Below, in pieces: positions 57,642-64,000 of a stretch of 64,000 nt of DNA. Both the position numbers and the translations under genes were made by a program. Under the pieces are notes generated by a model. The model worked only from the letters and a program-made list of their open reading frames with translations, was not told the origin of the DNA and searched no databases. Each line of letters begins with the position of its first letter. The first letter of the stretch is position 1. The DNA is from Enoplosus armatus (taxonomy: Eukaryota; Chordata; Actinopteri; Centrarchiformes; Enoplosidae), in assembly GCF_043641665.1 (NCBI RefSeq), contig NC_092180.1:14997891-15061890 (forward strand). The letters run 5' to 3'.

Positions 57642-59559
57642 AGTCTGGACCTCAGCTCTTGGGGCGGTCCCTGAGTAGAGCCTTCAGAGACATTGGGGGC
57701 AGGGTGGAGCGGGTAGGAAGGGTTAAACGATGGTGTTGTAAAACATTTATCTGCTTCAGATAGAGCGTTAGATAGGTTGAACCTCATCCCCTGCCATTAC
57801 AGAATTACCCTAACTGCTGCCATAGTGTGGCTGAGCATAGACACTGTGCCCAATCCCTCTCCGCCATCCTATTGATTTTCACACCCTGAGACAGTGTGCT
57901 CCCAAAGGGCAGTAAATTATAGGGCGTTTTACAGGGAATTACACCTGCACCAGAAACTTTACAGGGATACTGGTGTCACAGACCACTCTCGCACTCTTCC
58001 ACAGACTACTGTGAGAAACTGGACATTGGAACTCTATTCAGACCTTTCAATCACACACATTAAAGTATGCACTCACAAAGCCACATAAACAGAGGTTTCC
58101 CCCAGCACAAAAGAAATGTATATACCTACTGCTGTGACACTCAAGAGAAAAAAGCTCTATAAGAGACATTTTCAAAGATTATTTATACGCCATTTTACCT
58201 TTATTTGACTGTTGGTGGTGGAGTCACGGGAAACACTGTAACGGTAAAAGAAAGAAGATGACATGTGACATAAGTCCCTGGCTGCATTTGAAACAAGGAC
58301 ATTTCAGAAACAGTGCTGTAGACAGCTGTTCCTCCATAATTGTTTCATTTTAAACTTGTATTAACAATTTTAGGCGTTATTGCAATATAAAAAAATATAC
58401 AAAGCACAGGGTCAGGAATGATGGTGCCAGAAAATGTCAAAAGTAATATCATGAGAATGGGCTTAGGTCACACATTAATGCAATTCAAACATATGTGGAG
58501 TTCACAGAATTCACTCAGTCCTCTTTATCAATGTGTTTATGATAAACATCAGCAGAAGTAAAATTCACATGCACGAGGACACAGGCAAATGTGTGTTGGA
58601 TCAGCTAAAGTTTTGATCTGTGGGTGATGATTTCTAGAAATGCCTGTTTGTTGTGTATATTGTTTTTGTATGTTTGTGTGTGTAAGAAAGTTCGTAGCTC
58701 AGAAGCATCATTTATGATGGTCTGTTTCATATCAAAGTTACTGACAGGCAAAAGCCTTGAGGATAGAGGTTAATATAGTGGAAGTTAATACTCGGAGGAT
58801 TCCACAAAAAGCACACGTTCTCCCGTGAATGCCTGAAACAAGATTGAAACAGCAGCTTGACAAAAACATAGACTTTTATCTATGTGCCGTACTGTTGATA
58901 ATTCAAAAGGCACCAAGCAGACTATTATCCATCTTCTTGTTCAAAAGACAACTGTGCAAGAGATGGGCAAGATACAATGCCAAGGGGGTATCTCTATAGT
59001 GGTGGAGGAAAGAATCAAGGAAGGAACTGCAGACTAATAAAACTTCCTTAACTCTGCAACACCTGGATATATATGGTTTCTTTTCATTTCTTCCCCAGCT
59101 TCACTCACTCCTAGTAAAACTGGCTCCCAACACCAGCACTCACTGACCTCAGGATAGCCCTGCAAACATAAAAGACCCTTTATCTGTTCCAGGTGTGGGC
59201 TGACTCACGCTGTGAGTGTGTGTGTGTCTGAGAGAAAGTATGTGAGAGAGATACAGATGTTTATGTACAAGATCCACAAGCAATTTACCAAACTGAAACA
59301 GGAGAGCAATACAAACACACTGTACATCAAGTTCCTAACATGTGAAAGAAATAGGATAGCCGTGTACACAGGCTCTACTCAGATCTAGTATCATGTGTCC
59401 AGACATATACTGTGTGTGTGTGTATCTACATACAGTTGAGACTGATTGCAGTTCACACGTTGCATTAAGATGTGTCTCTGGTGCTGACCAATATGCAGCA
59501 CAGAAGTGACCCCAGTCCCTCCCCCCTCCCTCTCGCTCTGTCTGGTTTCAGGTTAAACT
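57642..59559. other. Non-genic stretch, nothing recognisable
   Basis: Unique, mostly AT-rich sequence with short GT runs near 58670 and 59215. No gene or known repeat. Confidence 0.45.
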
Positions 59560-60130
59560 TGACCCCTCACACTTGACCTTTGGGGCTTGGCTCATTGCTG
59601 GTTGAGCAGAGAGAGGCAACGGCACAGCTGTGAGGGAGGGTCCACAGCAGGACAGACTCCCCTCTGACAAAGGGAGAAATTCAATTGGAGCATATTAGTG
59701 TCCAAGTAGTTGAATATCACTCATTCTAGCTAACTGGAAACATCTTTTCTTCTGCGCTCAAGGCAGCTTCCATTAACCTCTAAAACAGTGGGAGGGCCGG
59801 GGTTGGGTGGGTCACACAGAAGAGCTCTCAGCTTCAACTTTGCCAGCACTTCTCTGCGGCGCTCTATTTTTAACCTCTGATACATATTGCTGTGGTCATT
59901 ATTTTCAATGTTTCTGTCCTGCACTGTCAAACGCCTTGCAGGTTTGATGTATGAACGGTGGTCCATCACTTACATTGTTCCCCAGGACAACCAATGAGTG
60001 TGTGGTTCCCTGCAGTGGGCCAGACAAAGACAGATAGATGGGCCTGGCTCAGGCCATACGTACCAAGGGACACTTCTCAGGACAGCTTACAAATAGGACT
60101 GAGAGGGAAGGGCTGAAGCTGAATAAAAGC
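59560..60130. promoter_or_regulatory. Candidate CNE with exon-like features on the minus strand
   Basis: GC-balanced unique sequence with GATACATATTGCTGTGG, GTCATTATTTTCAATG, CACTGTCAAACG and CAACCAATGAGTG. On the minus strand 59974-60009 is bounded by a strong acceptor (TCTGGCCCACTGCAG) and AACAAT|GTAAGT. A 79-codon ORF (59730-59969, stop included outside) follows downstream, with a basic stretch LKIERRREVLAKLKLRALL. The ORF opens with GTG then ATG right after an in-frame TAA, so it cannot be read through from the 36-nt segment. Either a constrained non-coding element or an unrecognised exon. Confidence 0.3.
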
Positions 60131-60740
60131 TGATACTCCACAGAGCTGCTCAACCCATAACTGTCACCTCTGCAGATTGAACAGCCATCCTAAATGAAGA
60201 TAAACTATTGATCCACAGAGTAATATCTGGTGTTTGGTAAGTGTAAAATGAGAAGAAGAGATGCCAGGGAAAATATTCTCTTGCTATCTGAATATTGATC
60301 TCAATAGTGAAATGTAGACTTTCCAATCATGAAACAGGAAAGCATTTAGGAGCTGGATCCAACTTCTCTATGTGAGCTGCTTTACAACAAATTAAAAACA
60401 AGAGGAAAATCATACTGAAATTGGGTCCCATCTCGCTGCAACAACCCTCCATCCCTACGCTTTTTCCCCCCCTGCCATCCCCAATGTCTCTTTTCTCCAC
60501 AATCAGTGTCAGAAGAAGCAGCAAGGAACGGTTTGTGAGAAACACTTATCTAGCACAGCGGCAGAGCCCTGTTCCTACACCCTTTATCTCACCAGGAGAT
60601 GGAATTCAATATACAAAAACCCCATCATGCAGCAGCATCACGCCTGTGCTGGGGATAAGGGCAGGGTTGCCAGGTAATTGGTTGGTGGTGGACGAACACA
60701 AGGTTTGAGACTACCCGTGGAGGAGTGGAGATTACAGGAA
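60131..60740. other. Non-genic stretch, nothing recognisable
   Basis: Unique sequence. ORFs of 72-96 codons on both strands have no domains. Confidence 0.42.
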
Positions 60741-60784
60741 GGGGTGGAGGGACTGGGTAACTGGGAGTCAGTAGGGGGGGAGGG
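60741..60784 (+). other. Canonical G-quadruplex motif
   Basis: G-runs at 60741-60744, 60749-60751, 60755-60757, 60763-60765, 60774-60780 and 60782-60784. The first four have loops of 4, 3 and 5 bases, fitting the strict G3+N1-7 rule. Best G4 in the window. Confidence 0.7.
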
Positions 60785-61054
60785 AGTGGTTCTTGACAAT
60801 CTTCCTCCACATCCCCCTTCTCCTCCATCCACCCATCCCTACCCCTCCAGCCCCACAAATGTACATGTGTGTTTGTGTGTTGCCATGTGTTTTTTGGTTC
60901 CAGCAGAAATAACAACGCAAGTCAAGTATATTTGCATACCCCCTATGTCACAATGCAAACCCCCAAACCGCCTTTGAAAAAGAGAAAAATGACACTACTT
61001 TGTTTCTATTATACAAGTTTGCATTTTGCATCCCCTGTGCACATTAATTAAGAA
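60785..61054. other. Non-genic stretch with an octamer
   Basis: ATTTGCAT occurs at 60930-60937 in TATATTTGCATACC. Otherwise nothing recognised. Confidence 0.35.
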
Positions 61055-61200
61055 AATCCCTCACACCCATGACATTTAAATTAAAATTAAAGCAGATAAT
61101 GTCATAACAAGAGCTGAATATCATTATGGAGCAAAAATAATTTCTTTCCTTTGAGATAATGTAAAAAGGGATTGGAGGGTGATGATCATGCACATGCAGT
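61055..61200. promoter_or_regulatory. Candidate CNE
   Basis: AAATTAAAATTAAAGCAG, CAGATAATGTCATAAC, AATATCATTATGGAGC, AAAATAATTTC and GAGATAATGTAAAAAGGG lie within about 110 bp of unique sequence. Homeodomain-core rich. Confidence 0.33.
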
Positions 61201-62599
61201 AAGAACAGTGGAAGAGGGGGAGCACACAGGAAATCCACCAGCACACCATTTCCCGTTTTCCAGCGACTCCTCAAGATAACGCGCTCAGAAAAGAGAGAGA
61301 GATAAAGGAACATGTGAGAGAAAGAAAAAGTCATTTCTCTGATTTATTTATGATGCAATGAAGGTATGCTGAACGCATCAGAACATGCAGCAGTGGTCAT
61401 ACTGTCAGGGAAGATGAAGTGTCTTCATAGTCGACTGAGCGAACGAGCGAGGGAAAGAATAAGGGAGAGAGAGAAAATTAGAGGGAGAGAGAGGAGGGTT
61501 GCTATACTGCAGAAGGGTGTTAACCATCTCATCTCTACCGCACCACCGCACTCGCCACAAAATGGCTACTTCGTTCCTTCTGACGGCCGGCACCAAGAGG
61601 GGGGCCATCTGAACCGCTGCTATCTCATCTCCCACCTCCGTAGCCTATTCTTCAACCTCAACTATTTCTCATATTTATGGACTGGTTTCATACAACACTC
61701 TGCTGAGTGGCTTTTTACCTGCGCATTTTTATACTAAATGAAATCTTTTCAATCATTCTTATTTTCTAAAGCTCAGTTTAATGTTGTGGTAAATGGCAAA
61801 ATTACAGTCAACTTTAGACTACACTTTGTCCTTGTGAGTGCAGAGCACAATTTCCATGTGCAGATCTTGTACATGCAGTATCAAGAACAATACAATTAAG
61901 TGAACAAAGACAGAGAAGCATGTTAGTATGCTGCTGAATATGTAAACTTAAAGAAATAGCAGTTTAGAGGGGAAACAGCCTAAAAAATACCAAGATACTC
62001 AGGTTTTCATGATATAATGAAATGCTTTCGACCTGCACACAAAAACAGTAAGCAGATGTGAGGGGAAAAGTCAGTGCAGGTAGTGAGCGTATGGCTGCCT
62101 CAACACAGGACATGAGCCCATGTCCAGGGCAACATCCCCCTCTGCAGGCAAAGAGAACACAATCACTCTCCACAAAAACCTATTTTATAAACTAAGATGG
62201 AGCCTTGGAGGCCATTTCCTTCATTACTTTCCATCTATTTCATGTTATTCTGTTTCCATTTGAAGACCACTTAAGATGGTCCACTTTAAAAAAAAAAAAA
62301 AAATGTTGCTTGGACAAGAAAAGGAAAGCCAATAATTCATATTGTCAAGGGGTGTAGATGACTGTACAGCACAAGAAGTATACACACACACTGCAAACCT
62401 CAGCCCACAGTAGTTACATAAGAGGTAGGCCTACTTCTAAAACGTTGCCGAGTAGCAAGGGAAAATAAAATCAACTTATTTCCTCTATTCCCTGGTTCAG
62501 CCTTAGTTTTATTCATTCTGCCCTTATAATCACATGCGCAGAGCAATTTCCAGTTGAAATCACCTTGACATAACAACTATGTAACCAGTCCTCTCCTCC
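61201..62599. other. Non-genic stretch, mixed
   Basis: A purine-rich run lies at 61437-61500 and an A16-type run at 62287-62303. A 123-codon ORF (61366-61737) crosses the purine run and has no domain. Nothing else recognised. Confidence 0.42.
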
Positions 62600-63010
62600 T
62601 TGTATTGCCCCAGCAAAGATTTATTAGCAGTTTTTAAGCCAGCATGTATATGAAAAATACTAGGGATTTTATATAATTTAATGGACCAAATTCAACATGC
62701 TCAGTCAGATGACTAAATTTGCTGCGCTTTTTAATATTGCTGGCACTCCAGAGAGATGAATACACTGGAACTGAGCGTAAATGTACTTCCATATTTTGAG
62801 GCCTGCTCTGAATCTTCACCTTGTAGGTGATAAAAATTGGATGTCTGAAGCTTCAATTCAAATGAGCTTGCGACATGCAGCACATGTTCATCGTAATGCT
62901 GCAAAAAGTCTCTCCTTTTATGAGTCTCTGGATAAATATCAGTCATGAGAGAACCTCTGCTGCTTTTCACCTCTATATTGAAAGCATTTTTTAAATAATT
63001 TTCAGTCAAT
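62600..63010. promoter_or_regulatory. Candidate CNE
   Basis: Unique sequence with AAAGATTTATTAGC, ATATAATTTAATGG, CAGATGACTAAATTTGC, GGTGATAAAAATTGG and TTCATCGTAATGC. No simple repeats. Texture and core density suggest constraint. Two overlapping minus-strand ORFs (61 and 102 codons) have no domain. Confidence 0.33.
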
Positions 63011-63429
63011 GTATGGGTTAATTTCAACACCAGTGTCAAAAAGTTTATCCACTAAAAGTTGTGTAGGAGCTAACTTGAAAAAGTATAGATTTTGGTCACT
63101 GCATCATTTCAAAAAGGTAACAAAATAAGGCGATCAATATTTCTACATTATCATTCTACTCAGAAAATTAAAAAGATATAAGCCTGATATAAAAGCCTGA
63201 TATCTCCTGTGCTTATACGGTACCATTTTTTGCTACAATTTATCCAGCGATTGACCTGGCACTTTTCCCTCTGTGTTATGGAAGATTTTGCAGCTGAGCC
63301 TTTGAATCAACTGATGCTTTAGCACAAGCCCTCAACTCCAAGGTTATTTCTTCAGGATTTCCTTTAAGTTCTTTAAAGAACAGCTAGCATTTGGAATACA
63401 TATTATACATAAAAACTCAGTCAAATAAA

Positions 63430-63850
63430 CTAACAAAAGTTAGGGGATCAGCAGCATCAAAGCATTCCTGGGCTAGCTCGAACCACATGATGAGCCTCAT
63501 GTCTTTGTGAGCAGAAGCTCGTAGATGTTCAGCACATTTCAGAGCCTGGCTTTAGATTTTTTCAGAAGATTATCTTCTGGTCTTTGAAGCCCAGAACCCA
63601 CCTGCTTCAATCCCAACAGCGCTACTCCTCCGGTTTCCAGGCCGTGGTTCCATTGGTCAACATAAACAGCACCTATGAGCCTTACCCTTAGGGGAATTCC
63701 TGTTTATTACTGACCCAAAGTCTGTGCAGAAGCTCTGCACAGATCTTCAAAGAAGCACTGGCAAATATGCCCCCTCTGAAATATGAATCATTTGGGAGAG
63801 TTGCTGGAAATCTGAAATAATTCTGTGTGTACGGATAAGTCAACATGTAT
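63430..63850. promoter_or_regulatory. Candidate CNE
   Basis: Unique GC-balanced sequence including CAGAAGATTATCTTCTGG (itself a palindrome-like stretch), CCATTGGTCAACATAAAC and a 9-bp inverted repeat at 63721-63743 (TCTGTGCAG / CTGCACAGA around AAGCT). Visual call. Confidence 0.3.
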
Positions 63851-64000
63851 CCTTGATCTACTGCTATGGATTATAATCTAAAAAGTAACTCAGCTCAGCC
63901 AATACAAATTAGTCTGACAAAGGACACTGCTAAATAAAACTTTGTCAATATGGCAACTTTGATTTAAAAACAAAAAACAGCCAAATCACTACAAGCACAG
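63851..64000. other. End of window, nothing recognisable
   Basis: AT-rich unique sequence. Confidence 0.5.

Overview
This window reads as vertebrate, most likely teleost (percomorph-type) fish, non-coding DNA: a gene desert or the inside of one or more very long introns. The evidence is the very high density of long (CA/GT)n microsatellites, old copies of interspersed repeats that I recognise from many fish genomes (the 'AAGTACAGTACTTGAGTA' family, the 'TTAGCATGCTAACATTTGCTAATTAGCAC' family, a MITE with CCACTTTATTAGG ends, a tRNA-type SINE and LINE/SINE 3' tails), and the absence of any ORF that reads as a known protein. There are no bacterial-style operons, rRNAs, recognisable tRNAs or CRISPR arrays. 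The longest ORFs are about what chance predicts for 64 kb and are mostly translated simple repeats.

Layout. 0-5 kb: unique sequence with two old interspersed repeats (2.3-2.6 and 4.0-4.5 kb) and two conserved-element-like blocks (0.8-1.15 and 3.6-3.75 kb). 5-9 kb: G-rich tracts and three homeodomain-motif-rich blocks. 9.8-10.3 kb: a nearly complete MITE next to a (GT)n tract. 11-17 kb: the densest microsatellite zone, mixed with regulatory-looking blocks. 17-26 kb: mostly unique sequence, one splice-bounded exon candidate at 19.24 kb, a SINE and a 3' tail at 22.8-23.5 kb. 26-32 kb: a small fold-back repeat, a three-copy 40-bp tandem repeat and a T-box-like palindrome. 33-46 kb: several regulatory-looking blocks, a candidate + strand exon at 37.03 kb and a candidate minus-strand exon at 46.0 kb. 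48-64 kb: a very TAAT-rich block at 49 kb, a perfect 19-bp hairpin at 50.87 kb, Z-DNA- and G4-prone tracts, and more regulatory-looking blocks.

Function. Nothing here can be assigned a protein function with confidence. Repeated clusters of TAAT homeodomain cores, SOX, POU, T-box and E-box motifs in unique sequence, separated by simple repeats, are what is known of genomic regulatory blocks around developmental transcription-factor genes. That reading is an inference. I could not run an alignment, and I cannot name the target gene. The conserved-element calls are visual and should be treated as candidates.
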